This document shows, in pieces, positions 1 through 12,321 of a stretch of 64,000 nt of DNA. Position 1 is the stretch's first letter. Each line of letters begins with the position of its first letter. Below the pieces are notes generated by a model. That model saw nothing but the letters and a program-made list of their open reading frames with translations. It had not been told where the DNA came from and did no database searches. Source of the stretch: Variovorax paradoxus (GTDB lineage: Bacteria > Pseudomonadota > Gammaproteobacteria > Burkholderiales > Burkholderiaceae_C); the NCBI RefSeq assembly GCF_009755665.1, contig NZ_CP046622.1, positions 3,720,001-3,784,000 of the forward strand, given 5' to 3'. The position numbers and the translations under genes were made by a program.

Positions 1-427
1 ATCGGCGTTTCAGGCCACCCGAGAGCCGCTCGGCCCGCACGCCCGCAAACTGTTCAAGCTGCGAAAAGCGGGTGCAGGCTTCGATGCGCGTCTTCTTGCG
101 CTCGCCAGAGAGCCCCCCGGCCGCGGCAAAGCACGCAAGGTTCTCGGCCACGGTGAGCATGGGGTAGAAGGCCTGGTCCTGCGGAGCGACCGCAATGCGG
201 GTGGGCGCCTTGGCTCGCACCTGCTGCAGTGGCTGGCCGTCGATATGGATCTCGCCTGACTGCACTGCGAGCGCACCCGACAGGTGGGAGATCAGCGTGG
301 TCTTGCCTGCGCCGTTAGGACCGAGCAAGCCCATCACGGAGCCTCTGGGGACGGCGAGCGAGACGTCAGCCAACGCGGCCGCATCGGCGTGCGGATAACG
401 GTAGCTGAGGTTCTTCAGTTCGAGCAT
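1..427 (-). CDS. ABC transporter ATP-binding protein (N-terminal part, runs off the window)
   Basis: The frame begins with ATG at 427 and stays open to the window edge, giving about 142 residues of the nucleotide-binding domain of an ABC transporter. The protein starts MLELKNLSYRY and carries a Walker A motif GPNGAGKT near residue 35, a Q-loop region (APQDQAFYP) and an LSGGLKRR signature at the edge; Walker B lies outside. The LSGGLKRR form is usual in ABC-2-type exporters. It is transcribed in the same direction as the BtrH-like, ketosynthase and DarA-like genes, but a 350-bp gap filled with repeats separates it from them. I infer that it belongs to the same cluster and powers export of its product; the permease would lie left of the window. 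Confidence 0.85.
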   Translation of the reverse strand, partial: MLELKNLSYRYPHADAAALADVSLAVPRGSVMGLLGPNGAGKTTLISHLSGALAVQSGEIHIDGQPLQQVRAKAPTRIAVAPQDQAFYPMLTVAENLACFAAAGGLSGERKKTRIEACTRFSQLEQFAGVRAERLSGGLKRR

Positions 428-482
428 GTAGCGGTTGCTCTTTGGGCGCGCTGTTGTTCGGGGCGCCGCTGGTTCAGGGCGG

Positions 483-578
483 GTGCAAAGGCCACCGGGT
501 ACTCCCCTCCGCGAATGTCCCCCGCCCTTCGGGCTCCTCCTTTATTTCGCTGCGCGGAGCACCCGATGCCCTGTGCAC
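483..578 (-). repeat. Dispersed 96-bp inverted-repeat element, copy A
   Basis: This is a 96-bp palindromic unit bounded by 23-bp imperfect terminal inverted repeats (483-505 and 556-578, about four mismatches). Its reverse complement is almost identical to copy C at 13155-13250, including the core with GCGAAATAAAGGAGGA. It lies in the gene-free stretch 428-778 together with copy B in the opposite orientation. Conserved flanking sequence (GTTGTTCGGGGCGC type) extends outside the repeats. No transposase frame is present, so it is called a MITE- or REP-like element by structure only. Confidence 0.8.
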
Positions 579-626
579 TTGGGCACGCTCGTGGTGTACC
601 GCTGATCAACGACTGCTCTGTGCAAC

Positions 627-720
627 GCACCCGCTGGCGGGGTGCCTTGCGCAGCGAAATAAAGGAGGAGGCCGCAGGCCGGGGGACATTCGCGGAGAAA
701 GGCACCCCGTCGGCGGGTGC
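627..720 (+). repeat. Dispersed inverted-repeat element, diverged copy B
   Basis: A 94-bp relative of copy A in opposite orientation. Its ends are GCACCCGCTGGCGGGGTGCC at 627-646 and the inverted sequence at 701-720 with two mismatches. The core AGCGAAATAAAGGAGGAG and the GGGGGACATTCGCGGAG block match copies A and C, while the arms differ, so the arms appear to have changed together and kept pairing. Nothing else was recognised in 428-778. Confidence 0.75.
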
Positions 721-778
721 GCGCCCCGAGCAACGCATTTCAAACACAACGCGGCGAACAGAAAACCAATGCGTCATC

Positions 779-1759
779 TCAAGCAACAGCAGCCTTCAGA
801 TCGCGAAAGAAGGTTTCTTCCTGCTGAGCCTGTTCACGCAGACGATCGGCCAGCGCGGCAGGATCGACCGGCTCGCGCCCCTTCACCATGCGCGCCGCCT
901 TGAGCGCGAACGCGCGCCAGCCGTCGCCGATGGCGATGAGCCGTTCGGACATCTGCTGCAGCTGCGGCTTGTCGAGCAGTACCGCCGCCTCCTGCAGAAA
1001 GCCGGCATAGATGAATCGGAACCCTGCCCCGCCGGTCCCGATTTCTTCCTGCATGCGCACCACATGGCCGATGAAGTCGACACTGCGCGGATCGCCGGAC
1101 GGGAGCTTCTGCATGCGGCTGGCCAGCGTGCGCATGCCGCGCACGCCGACGATCGGAATGGGCGCCAGCATGTTGCGCACGGTCTTGCGGATCGCCTTTG
1201 TGACCGATGCAGCGTCGACTGCCTTGCGCTCGATGGCCTGCGGGTAGTACATGAGGCCCTTGGGCGCGAGCACGCCCTTGGCGAAGCGCGCGCGCGACAG
1301 GTCTGCACTGGCGCAGCGCACCGGCTCTTCGAACACGGGGTCGCTGATCAGGTAGTCGTCGCCCTCCTTGCCGTACACCAGCAGGTTGTGCGCGTTGAAG
1401 TGAAAGCGCATGTTGGGCGGAAAGTACGGCAGCCAGTAGACCGAGGTCTGCAAACCCACGAGCTGCCCGTCGGCCAGCAAGGCGTCGAGGCGCTGTGCGC
1501 CGGCTTCGGGGCTGCGAAAGGTCTCGAAGCGAAAGCGCGCGGCCATCGGGGCCAGCAGGCCCTTGATGATGGCCTTGGGCGGCATGCGGTACGAGATGAG
1601 CGGCAGGCCCGACAGCTTGATGAACGGCAGGTAGGCGAACGACAGCGCCGACGAAAGGCCGAGCGCCATGCTCTCGGTCATGGGCACGCCGTGGTGGCGC
1701 ATCAGGTTCGAGATCACGCCGCTTTCGCAGTGTGCCGCTTGTTGGTGTTCGAATTTCAC
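779..1759 (-). CDS. BtrH N-terminal domain protein (cysteine acyltransferase/peptidase-like)
   Basis: A protein of 326 residues resembling the BtrH family. BtrH of butirosin synthesis moves an acyl group from an acyl carrier protein to an amino acceptor. The likely papain-like residues are Cys11 (AAHCESG), His124 (FNAHNLLVYG) and Asp140 (LISDPVF). The chosen GTG start at 1759 overlaps the upstream stop codon as GTGA, and the conserved sequence begins immediately after it (KFEHQQAAHCESG). The C-terminal half is mostly helical and unassigned. Placed after a FabH-type ketosynthase, it could off-load or transfer the acyl product before export. The family call is fairly firm; the substrate is unknown. 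Confidence 0.75.
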   Translation of the reverse strand: MKFEHQQAAHCESGVISNLMRHHGVPMTESMALGLSSALSFAYLPFIKLSGLPLISYRMPPKAIIKGLLAPMAARFRFETFRSPEAGAQRLDALLADGQLVGLQTSVYWLPYFPPNMRFHFNAHNLLVYGKEGDDYLISDPVFEEPVRCASADLSRARFAKGVLAPKGLMYYPQAIERKAVDAASVTKAIRKTVRNMLAPIPIVGVRGMRTLASRMQKLPSGDPRSVDFIGHVVRMQEEIGTGGAGFRFIYAGFLQEAAVLLDKPQLQQMSERLIAIGDGWRAFALKAARMVKGREPVDPAALADRLREQAQQEETFFRDLKAAVA

Positions 1760-2151
1760 GGCAGGCCTTGCAAGGTGGAAATGGGCAGGCCCAGCGCCTC
1801 CGAGTAGCGCGCCAGGTGCTTCTCGGGCAGCGCCGCAAAATGCTTCGGCTTCAAGTGGCGGCGCACGCGCCATTGCCAGAAGCCGCTGGTTTGCGAGAGC
1901 AGCGCCACGTCCATGCGGCGCTCGTACATCCAGTATTCGAGCGGCGATGCGAGCCCCTGGGCCACACGCTCCCTGGCGGCCTGCGCCTGCTCGACCAGCA
2001 CGTCGACCGCGTGGCTGGTGACGATTTCTTCCGCCTCCCATCCGCGCGACCGGGTGGTGACGACGCGGCCCTGCGCGTCGCGCGCGTACATGAGCTTGGC
2101 GTGGCCATCCAAGGTGGCATTGCCTTCTTGCGGAACGGCGTCGAGGTCCAT
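1756..2151 (-). CDS. Conserved small protein of the ketosynthase/BtrH cluster, function unknown
   Basis: A predicted soluble protein of 131 residues (MDLDAVPQEGNA...) with no signal peptide or membrane segment. The ATG at 2151 lies two bases after the ketosynthase stop, and the 3' end overlaps the BtrH-like start, so translation is probably coupled with both. The middle is rich in Arg, Trp and Tyr (EYWMYERRMD, FWQWRVRRHLKPKHF), and the C-terminus is a short leucine-rich tail. I do not recognise the family. Position suggests an accessory factor for the ketosynthase or BtrH-like enzyme; that is inference only. Confidence 0.65.
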   Translation of the reverse strand: MDLDAVPQEGNATLDGHAKLMYARDAQGRVVTTRSRGWEAEEIVTSHAVDVLVEQAQAARERVAQGLASPLEYWMYERRMDVALLSQTSGFWQWRVRRHLKPKHFAALPEKHLARYSEALGLPISTLQGLP

Positions 2152-2153
2152 GG

Positions 2154-3290
2154 TTAGATGGCTTCCAGGTAGATGAAGCCGCTGGAGAAGCGGCCGCTTT
2201 CGGGCACGAACATCAGCAGCTTGTGGCCGGGCTTGATGCGGCCCGAACGGAACAGCTCGTCGAGCATGATGTAGGGCGATGCCGAGCCGGTGTTGCCCTT
2301 GGTCGCAAGATTGCTGAACCAGCGTTCGCGCGGAATGGCAAAACCCATGGCTTCCAGGCATTGGCTCACGGGTTCGATGAAATAGCCCGACGAGAGGTGC
2401 GGCAGGAACCAGTCGACATCGGCAGCCCTCAGGCCCCGCTTCTCAATGATGGCTACCAGCGGCTCGCCCAGTGTGGCGCGAACGATGTTCTCGTTGAGCA
2501 GGCGCACGTCCTGCTTCACGGCAAAGGTCGACTCGCGCTGCCAGTCTTCAGGCGCGGTGCGCGCCCAGCCGTCCAGGCCGCCTTCGGTGTTCTTGTCGGC
2601 GCCCGCATACATGCACACCGGCAGTTCGTGCGCGGCGGAAGACAGGTCGATCCACTCCACGCGCAGCGACAACGGGCCGCGCGGCTCGCGCTCGAGCAGC
2701 ACGGCGCCGGCGCCGTCGGAGAGCATCCAGCGCAGAAAATCTTTTTCGAAAGCGATCTCGGGCCGCTCCTCGAGCGCCTGCAGCTTGTGCTCCAGCTCGG
2801 CCTCGAAGCGGGAGCCGCGCATCACTGCAGAGGCCAATTCGGAGCCCGTGGCAACCGCACGGCGGGCGTCGCCTGAACGCACCGAGAGCCAGGCGTGCTT
2901 GAGCGCCGTGGTGCCCGCCAGGCAGATGCCCGCGCAAGCCACCACTTCGAGCCGCGGCCAGCCGAGCTCGCCGTGCACCATGACCGCGTGGTTGGGCATC
3001 AGCTGGTCGGGCAGCGACGTGCCGGTAACCAGGCAGTCGACCGGGCCGATGTCGCTGCCCAGCGCCCGGATGGCCGAAGCGGTGAGCTGCGCGTTGCTCA
3101 TGGCGAGCTGGCCAGTGGCCCGGTCGATCGCGTAATGGCGCGACTGGATGCCGTTGCTGCGAAGAATCAGCCGCCGCGCTCGCGAAGCCTTGCCGCCGAT
3201 GCGACCGAGAACGTCTTCGATGTCTTCATTGCTGACCGGGGAAAAGGGCAGAAAGGCGGCAGTGCGGGTCAGAAAGACATCAGTCGTCAT
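2154..3290 (-). CDS. Beta-ketoacyl-ACP synthase III family protein (FabH/DarB-like)
   Basis: A 378-residue thiolase-fold condensing enzyme. The FabH-type triad is visible: Cys119 (VVACAGICLAGT), His298 (WFLPHLSSGYF) and Asn333 (TKGNTGSAS), so it should be catalytically competent. Such enzymes perform decarboxylative Claisen condensation of an acyl-thioester with a malonyl- or ketoacyl-ACP. The start at 3290 overlaps the end of the DarA-like gene by 11 bp. It is longer than housekeeping FabH (about 320 residues), and its neighbours are not fatty-acid synthesis genes, so specialised lipid or dialkylresorcinol-type synthesis (DarB-like) is more likely than primary metabolism. Confidence 0.8.
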   Translation of the reverse strand: MTTDVFLTRTAAFLPFSPVSNEDIEDVLGRIGGKASRARRLILRSNGIQSRHYAIDRATGQLAMSNAQLTASAIRALGSDIGPVDCLVTGTSLPDQLMPNHAVMVHGELGWPRLEVVACAGICLAGTTALKHAWLSVRSGDARRAVATGSELASAVMRGSRFEAELEHKLQALEERPEIAFEKDFLRWMLSDGAGAVLLEREPRGPLSLRVEWIDLSSAAHELPVCMYAGADKNTEGGLDGWARTAPEDWQRESTFAVKQDVRLLNENIVRATLGEPLVAIIEKRGLRAADVDWFLPHLSSGYFIEPVSQCLEAMGFAIPRERWFSNLATKGNTGSASPYIMLDELFRSGRIKPGHKLLMFVPESGRFSSGFIYLEAI

Positions 3291-4260
3291 AGCGGGGAGA
3301 ACGGTCCGTGGCCGAGCCCGACGGGCGCTCGAAATGAGCCGTCATTTTAGTCAGCCACCCCTTGAACAACGGCCTCAGCAGCGCCTGGAGCGTCAAGCTC
3401 ACAGGCACGACCGTGACAATGAGCACGAGGAGGAAGGCCACGTACAGCAACAGCAGCGGCTTGCGCTGCCACGCGCCCGGCCGCCCCGCGGCCATGATCA
3501 GCTTGCCCCAGAGAAAAAAGCTGCGGGTGCCGGCTTTTTCGCTGATCAGGAGCTTTGCATCGGCCCGCACGGCCCCCAGCCCCGAGAGCAGCGGCTGCGT
3601 TCCGCGTTCGAGATCGCTGTGAAGCGCCCCCTGCAGCGCACGGCCAAAACGGCCGGCACCGCGAATCTGCCCTTGGCTGAGACCGGCGTCGGGCATGCCC
3701 CAAAAGCCGCGCTTGCGGCCCCAGATCAGCCAGGCCGGCGTGGTGAAGAAGGTGGCAAGCGTCGGCCCGGGGTCGGTCAGCACCACGTTGTCGATCAGAC
3801 GCGCACCCACGGCGTCGAGCAGGCCCTTGAGCTTTTCATGCGCCAGCAGCCACATGTTGCGGCAGGCGATCACAGTGACAACAGGCTTGCCCCGCAGCAG
3901 CTGCGCTGCCAGCGGATGCTTCAGGAAGGCGACGATCGGCTGCGACGGCGCCAGGAACCAGACCTGGTACGGGAGGATGACAAGGTCGAAGTCCTCGTCG
4001 CCCCTGAGCGAGAGCGGCGCCAGCGGCGGCGGCTTCAGGTGCGCCGACTCGGGAAAGGCGTCGAAGAAGGTCAGGAACGGCCAGGGAAACGGAAAATCCG
4101 CCAGCGGGCGCAGCGTTTCGACATGCACGGAGATCCCTGGATCGGCCTTGAGAGGCGCGACGATCTGCTCGGCGACGCTGCCGAGCTGGCCGGTCTGCGA
4201 ATAGTGAATCACCAGGACACGTTTGTGGCGCGCGGCGGGGCTGGAAATGCTTGAGGTCAC
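3280..4260 (-). CDS. Flavodoxin-fold membrane-associated protein, dialkylresorcinol condensing enzyme (DarA)-like
   Basis: About 326 residues from a GTG at 4260; an ATG at 4329 would add 23 poorly conserved residues, so the start is uncertain. The N-terminus KRVLVIHYSQTGQL is the phosphate-binding loop of a flavodoxin-like fold. Near residues 265-300 there is a hydrophobic stretch (LLLLYVAFLLVLIVTVVPVSL), suggesting membrane attachment. Proteins of this build next to a FabH-like gene are often labelled DarA, which acts with DarB in dialkylresorcinol formation in Pseudomonas and flavobacteria. First gene of the cluster in transcription order. The fold is clear; the reaction here is inferred from family and context. 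Confidence 0.65.
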   Translation of the reverse strand: MTSSISSPAARHKRVLVIHYSQTGQLGSVAEQIVAPLKADPGISVHVETLRPLADFPFPWPFLTFFDAFPESAHLKPPPLAPLSLRGDEDFDLVILPYQVWFLAPSQPIVAFLKHPLAAQLLRGKPVVTVIACRNMWLLAHEKLKGLLDAVGARLIDNVVLTDPGPTLATFFTTPAWLIWGRKRGFWGMPDAGLSQGQIRGAGRFGRALQGALHSDLERGTQPLLSGLGAVRADAKLLISEKAGTRSFFLWGKLIMAAGRPGAWQRKPLLLLYVAFLLVLIVTVVPVSLTLQALLRPLFKGWLTKMTAHFERPSGSATDRSPRYDD

Positions 4261-4357
4261 TTGCTGGGGCGAAACGAGGGCCGTCGAATGTAAGCCAACC
4301 GTACGCCTGGCGCATCTGCCATTGGTCATGCCGTCGCGCCGGCCCCACGAATGGACG

Positions 4358-4391
4358 AAAAAAAAGCCGCGCCAATTGGCGCGGCTTTTTT
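4358..4391. terminator. Bidirectional intrinsic terminator after glpV
   Basis: A perfect 9-bp stem AGCCGCGCC with an AATT loop, flanked by an A-run on one side and a T-run on the other. On the minus strand it starts 16 bases after the glpV stop and ends the glycerol operon, just before the DarA-like cluster begins. The symmetry allows it to work on both strands. Confidence 0.9.
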
Positions 4392-4406
4392 GCGAACGCT
4401 GAAGGA

Positions 4407-6227
<1,821 letters not shown>

Positions 6228-6275
6228 GGTTTATCTCCTCGTTCCTTCGCTTCCCCGTGTGCGGCTGTATTCACC

Positions 6276-6301
6276 TCGGCCCCGGGGAAGCACCGGGCCG
6301 A
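6276..6301 (-). other. Intercistronic hairpin between glpU and glpV
   Basis: In the 92-bp gap between glpU and glpV, TCGGCCC pairs with GGGCCGA (6276-6282 with 6295-6301). Such stems often protect or separate the binding-protein part of an ABC operon mRNA. There is no T-run, so a terminator role is unlikely. The function is inferred. Confidence 0.35.
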
Positions 6302-6319
6302 ATTGCCGGAGTACGCGAG

Positions 6320-6628
6320 CTAGCCCTTGCGCATGATCAGCGCGAGCACCAGCATCGAAAACACAAAGCCGATCCAGATCGAAGGCTCGGCCTGCAGCGT
6401 CATTGCGGATTTCGCCCATTCCGCAAGGCCGATGTAAATCAGGTTGATATAGGCCGCCGAGAGCAGCCCGATGAACAAACGGTCGCCGCGCGTGGTCTCG
6501 ATCGGCAGCCAGCCGCGCCGCAGCGTGGTGGGCGACTTGATCTCCCACACCGTCATGCCGACCAGCATGAGAGCGATGCAGATGAAGAACACGGCCACCG
6601 GAGTGGTCCAGGACATCCAGGCAAACAT
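6320..6628 (-). CDS. glpU: DUF2160 small membrane protein GlpU of the glycerol ABC system
   Basis: A 102-residue protein starting MFAWMSWTTPVAVFF. It has three predicted membrane segments: about residues 6-25, 50-68 and 80-97. Sequence and position between glpQ and glpV match the small DUF2160 protein of glycerol importer operons. Its exact role is not established; a regulatory or stabilising subunit of the permease is possible. The ATG at 6628 lies one base after the glpQ stop, which supports this start over an upstream ATG inside glpQ. Confidence 0.75.
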   Translation of the reverse strand: MFAWMSWTTPVAVFFICIALMLVGMTVWEIKSPTTLRRGWLPIETTRGDRLFIGLLSAAYINLIYIGLAEWAKSAMTLQAEPSIWIGFVFSMLVLALIMRKG

Positions 6629-6629
6629 T

Positions 6630-7442
6630 TCAGACTCTCCCCATCGCAAAGCCCTTGGCGATGTAGTGCCGCACGAACCAGATCACGATCGCGCCCGGCA
6701 CGATGGTGAGCACGCCGGCGGCCGCAAGCGTAGCCCAGTCCATGCCCGAGGCGCTCACCGTGCGCGTCATGGTCGCGACGATCGGCTTGGCGTTGACGCT
6801 GGTGAGCGTGCGCGCCAGCAGCAACTCGACCCAGCTGAACATGAAGCAGAAGAAAGCCGCCACGCCCACGCCGGCCTTGATCAGCGGCAGGAAAATGCGG
6901 ACGAAGAACTTCGGAAAGCTGTAGCCGTCGATGTAGGCGGTTTCGTCGATCTCGCGCGGAATGCCGCTCATGAAGCCTTCGAGAATCCACACCGCGAGCG
7001 GCACGTTGAACAGCAGGTGCGCGAGCGCCACGCCCAGGTGCGTGTCCATCAGGCCCACGGTGCTGTAGAGCTGAAAGAACGGCAGCAGGAACACCGCGGG
7101 CGGCGTCATGCGGTTGGTCAACAGCCAGAAGAACACATGCTTGTCGCCCAGGAACGAGTAGCGCGAGAACGCATAGGCCGCCGGCAGCGCCACGGTGAGC
7201 GAGATCACCGTGTTGATGCCCACGTAGATCAGGCTGTTGATGTAGCCCGAGTACCACGACGCGTCGGTGAAGATGCGCGTGTAGTTGGCCCAGGTGAACT
7301 GCTGCGGAAAAAACGAAAAGCTCGAAAGGATTTCGCCGTTCGTCTTGAAGCTCATGTTGACCATCCAGTAGATGGGCAACAGCGCAAAAAGAATATAGAG
7401 CAGCAGGAAGATGCTGCGCTTGCGGAATCTGCGCTCGTTCAT
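6630..7442 (-). CDS. glpQ: Glycerol ABC transporter permease GlpQ
   Basis: A 270-residue inner-membrane permease of the binding-protein-dependent type with about six membrane segments. The cytoplasmic coupling (EAA) loop is visible as EIDETAYIDGYSFPKFFVRI, with the conserved glycine followed after nine residues by the LPL motif. The start at 7442 overlaps the glpP stop as ATGA, so the two subunits are translationally coupled. It pairs with GlpP to form the channel. The symbol follows the rhizobial operon, not the E. coli phosphodiesterase GlpQ. Confidence 0.8.
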   Translation of the reverse strand: MNERRFRKRSIFLLLYILFALLPIYWMVNMSFKTNGEILSSFSFFPQQFTWANYTRIFTDASWYSGYINSLIYVGINTVISLTVALPAAYAFSRYSFLGDKHVFFWLLTNRMTPPAVFLLPFFQLYSTVGLMDTHLGVALAHLLFNVPLAVWILEGFMSGIPREIDETAYIDGYSFPKFFVRIFLPLIKAGVGVAAFFCFMFSWVELLLARTLTSVNAKPIVATMTRTVSASGMDWATLAAAGVLTIVPGAIVIWFVRHYIAKGFAMGRV

Positions 7443-8329
7443 TGCTCCACCTCCGCCTTCTGGGTACCGACGCGCTGCATCCAGTTGTAGAGGATGAAGC
7501 ACAGCAGCAGGATGATCAGGAAATAAATCAGCGAGAAAGCCGCCGCCGGGCCCAGGTCGAACTGGCCGACCGCCTTCTGCGTGAGGTACTGGCTCAGGAA
7601 GGTGGTCGCGTTGCCCGGCCCGCCGCCCGTCAGCACGAACGGTTCGGTGTAGATCATGAAGCTGTCCATGAACCGCAGCAGCACCGCGATCATCAGCACA
7701 CCGCGCATCTTGGGCAGCTGTATGTAGCGGAACACCGCGAACTTGCTGGCTCCATCGATGCGCGCGGCTTGGTAGTACGCATCGGGAATCGAGCGCAGGC
7801 CTGCAAAGCACAGCAGCGCCACCAGCGGCGTCCAGTGCCACACGTCCATCATCAGCACGGTAAGCCATGCATCGGTCGCGTCGCCGGTGTAGCTGTAATT
7901 GATGCCCATCTTCTGCAGCGCATGGCCCAAGAGCCCGATGTCGGCGCGGCCGTAGATCTGCCAGATGGTTCCGACCACGTTCCACGGAATGAGCAGCGAG
8001 AGCGCCACCACCACCAGCACCGCCGACGACTTCCATCCGGTAGCAGGCATCGAGAGCGCGAGCGCAATGCCCAGCGGAATCTCGACCGCGAGCACCGACA
8101 GCGAGAAGCCGAGCTGGCGCCAGAGGGCAGCGTGGAGTTCGCCGTCGCGCATGACGGCGGCAAACCACTCGGTGCCGACGAAAACGCGGCGCTCGGGCGA
8201 GATGATGTCCTGCACCGAATAGTTGACCACCGTCATCAGTGGCACGATGGCCGAGAAAGCGACGCAGATCAGCACCGGCAGCACCAGCCACCAGGCCTTC
8301 TGGTTGATGGGTTTGTTCACGGCGTCCAT
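7439..8329 (-). CDS. glpP: Glycerol ABC transporter permease GlpP
   Basis: A 296-residue permease starting MDAVNKPINQKAWWLV; the ATG at 8329 has a GGAAG ribosome-binding site. An upstream ATG would add 20 residues without family character. About six membrane segments are predicted. The EAA-type loop is QAARIDGASKFAVFRYIQLP, where the family's first Glu is Gln. It forms the membrane heterodimer with GlpQ and contacts the GlpS/GlpT ATPases. A 52-bp gap follows glpT. Confidence 0.8.
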   Translation of the reverse strand: MDAVNKPINQKAWWLVLPVLICVAFSAIVPLMTVVNYSVQDIISPERRVFVGTEWFAAVMRDGELHAALWRQLGFSLSVLAVEIPLGIALALSMPATGWKSSAVLVVVALSLLIPWNVVGTIWQIYGRADIGLLGHALQKMGINYSYTGDATDAWLTVLMMDVWHWTPLVALLCFAGLRSIPDAYYQAARIDGASKFAVFRYIQLPKMRGVLMIAVLLRFMDSFMIYTEPFVLTGGGPGNATTFLSQYLTQKAVGQFDLGPAAAFSLIYFLIILLLCFILYNWMQRVGTQKAEVEQ

Positions 8330-8381
8330 GGGGCTTCCATCTTCGGTAAGGGGTTGGCGCGGCCTTGTTGCGATGCATTCT

Positions 8382-9452
<1,071 letters not shown>

Positions 9453-9453
9453 G

Positions 9454-10526
<1,073 letters not shown>

Positions 10527-10527
<1 letters not shown>

Positions 10528-12200
10528 CAGCGCTCCCGGTTGATCGTGTTGCTGTTGTTCTTTGCATGCGCCTGCAGCCAGGCGGCCACCTGCGCGCGTT
10601 CTTCGGCCGTGTAGCGCAGGCCGAGCTTCGACCTGCGCCAAAGCACGTCGTCCGCGCTCATGGCCCATTCGCTTTCCTGCAGAAACCGCAGTTCGCGCTC
10701 ATGAAGCCCCGGCGCCACGGCCTCGCCCAGATCGGCCATGGACTGCGCATCGCCAAGCAGTTCGGCCACGCGCGCACCATAGGCGCGTGCGAGGCGCCGC
10801 GCAAGCTTGGCATCGAGCCATGGGTAGCGGGCCTGCACAGCGGCCACGAAGCGTTCGAAGTCGTCGTTCGGGCGCTTCGGTGCGCCGATCCACCCGGAGA
10901 GATCGCCGCCCGCAAGAAAGGCGCCGTCGGTCCAGGCCGGGCGTTGTGCGTTCGGCTGCCCGAGCATCTTGCCGACTTCGTCGGCCGCGTCTTCGGCCAG
11001 CTTGCGAAAGGTGGTGATCTTGCCGCCCCACACCGACAGCAGCGGCGCCGCGGTGGTGTTGGACTCGAGCATGTAGTCGCGCGTCACGGCCGACGGGTCT
11101 CCCGAGGCATCGTCGAGCAGCGGGCGCACTCCTGAGTAGGTCCAGACCACATCGGCCGGCACGATCGGCTTTTCGAAATACCGGCTGGCCTGGGTGCAGA
11201 GATAGGAAATCTCTTCGTCGGCAATGCGCGCCGCGCCGGGATCGTCGGCGTTCAGTTCGATGTCGGTGGTGCCGATCAGCGTGAACTCGTCCTGGTACGG
11301 AATCGCGAAGATGATGCGCTTGTCAGGGTTTTGGAAGATGTAGGCATGGTCGTGCTCGAACAGGCGCCGCACCACGATGTGGCTGCCCTTGACCAGCCGC
11401 AGGTGCCGGGTGGCCAGCGCCTCGCCCTTGGCCGACTGCGCCACGCCGCGCAGGAAAGATTCCGCCCACGGCCCCGCCGCATTGACCACGGCACGGGCAC
11501 GCACCACGCGGATGCCGCCATCCGCGGCTTCGAGCGTGGCCGTCCAGCCTTCCGCGTCGCGCTGCGCATGGACGCAGCGGGTGCGCGTGAGCACCTCGGC
11601 GCCGCGCGCCCGGGCGTCGACCGCGTTGAGCACCACCAGCCGCGCGTCGTCGACCCAGCCATCCGAATAGACGAAGCCGCGCTTGAACTGCGGCTTGAGC
11701 GGTGCGCCGGCCGCATGGCTGCGCAGGTCGATGCTGCGCGAGCCCGGCAGCACTTCGCGCTTGGCAAGGTGGTCGTACATGAAAAGGCCGATGCGGATCA
11801 TCCAGCCCGGCCGCATCGACGGGTCGTGCGGCATGACGAAGCGCAGCGGCCACATGATGTGCGGCGCGCTCTTGAGCAGCACTTCGCGCTCCTGCAGCGC
11901 CTTGCGCACGAGCGAGAACTCGTAATACTCCAGGTAGCGCAACCCACCGTGGATGAGCTTGGTCGACGAGGAAGACGTGTGCGAGGCGAGATCGTCCTTT
12001 TCGCACAGCACCACGCGCCAGCCCCGGCCGGCCAGGTCGCGCGCAATGCCGCACCCGTTGATGCCGCCGCCGACGATCAGCACATCGCAATCGGTTGCCG
12101 GCAGAGGCGAATTGGAGGAGAAATCGCTCACAGAAGATGGGCCCGTTGGTTCGTGACTTAAATCACTGGAGGGCGCCATTGTATTTTCGCGTCTTTTCAT
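10527..12200 (-). CDS. glpD: Glycerol-3-phosphate dehydrogenase GlpD
   Basis: A 557-residue FAD-dependent enzyme that oxidises sn-glycerol-3-phosphate to dihydroxyacetone phosphate and feeds electrons to quinone at the inner membrane. The dinucleotide-binding motif DVLIVGGGINGCGIARDLAG lies at about residues 39-58, followed by SSSSTKLIHGGLRYLE, a GlpD signature. The first 30 residues are a Ser/Pro-rich extension with no signal. The ATG at 12200 has AGGA six bases upstream. First gene of the operon glpDSTPQUV; divergent from glpR across 121 bp that contain likely GlpR half-sites. Confidence 0.92.
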
Positions 12201-12248
12201 TTGGATTCCTTTTGACGCGATTTTCCCCCGAGTTTTCCCTTAGTACGG

Positions 12249-12267
12249 TTCGTTTTCTTTCGTTTTA
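12249..12267. promoter_or_regulatory. Candidate GlpR (DeoR-type) operator half-sites in the glpD-glpR gap
   Basis: Two direct copies of TTCGTTTT (12249-12256 and 12259-12266), spaced by 10 bp, lie midway between the divergent glpD and glpR starts. Repeated TTCG/CGAA half-sites at helical spacing are typical of DeoR-family repressors, including GlpR. The position suits control of both genes. No good sigma-70 hexamers were picked with confidence. Confidence 0.5.
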
Positions 12268-12321
12268 AAGTGGCACGGCCTGTACTCTCCAGAGAGTCTT
12301 CCCGTTCTCCACGACGCTTTT

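Noticed and set aside
442..903. Open frames across the 428-778 gap (both strands)
   Set aside because: They translate the inverted-repeat elements A and B; similar peptides arise from copy C, so they are repeat artefacts and not genes.
6630..8378. Single 582-codon frame covering glpQ and part of glpP region
   Set aside because: The glpP region in this frame is out of phase; glpQ begins at 7442 with an ATGA overlap.
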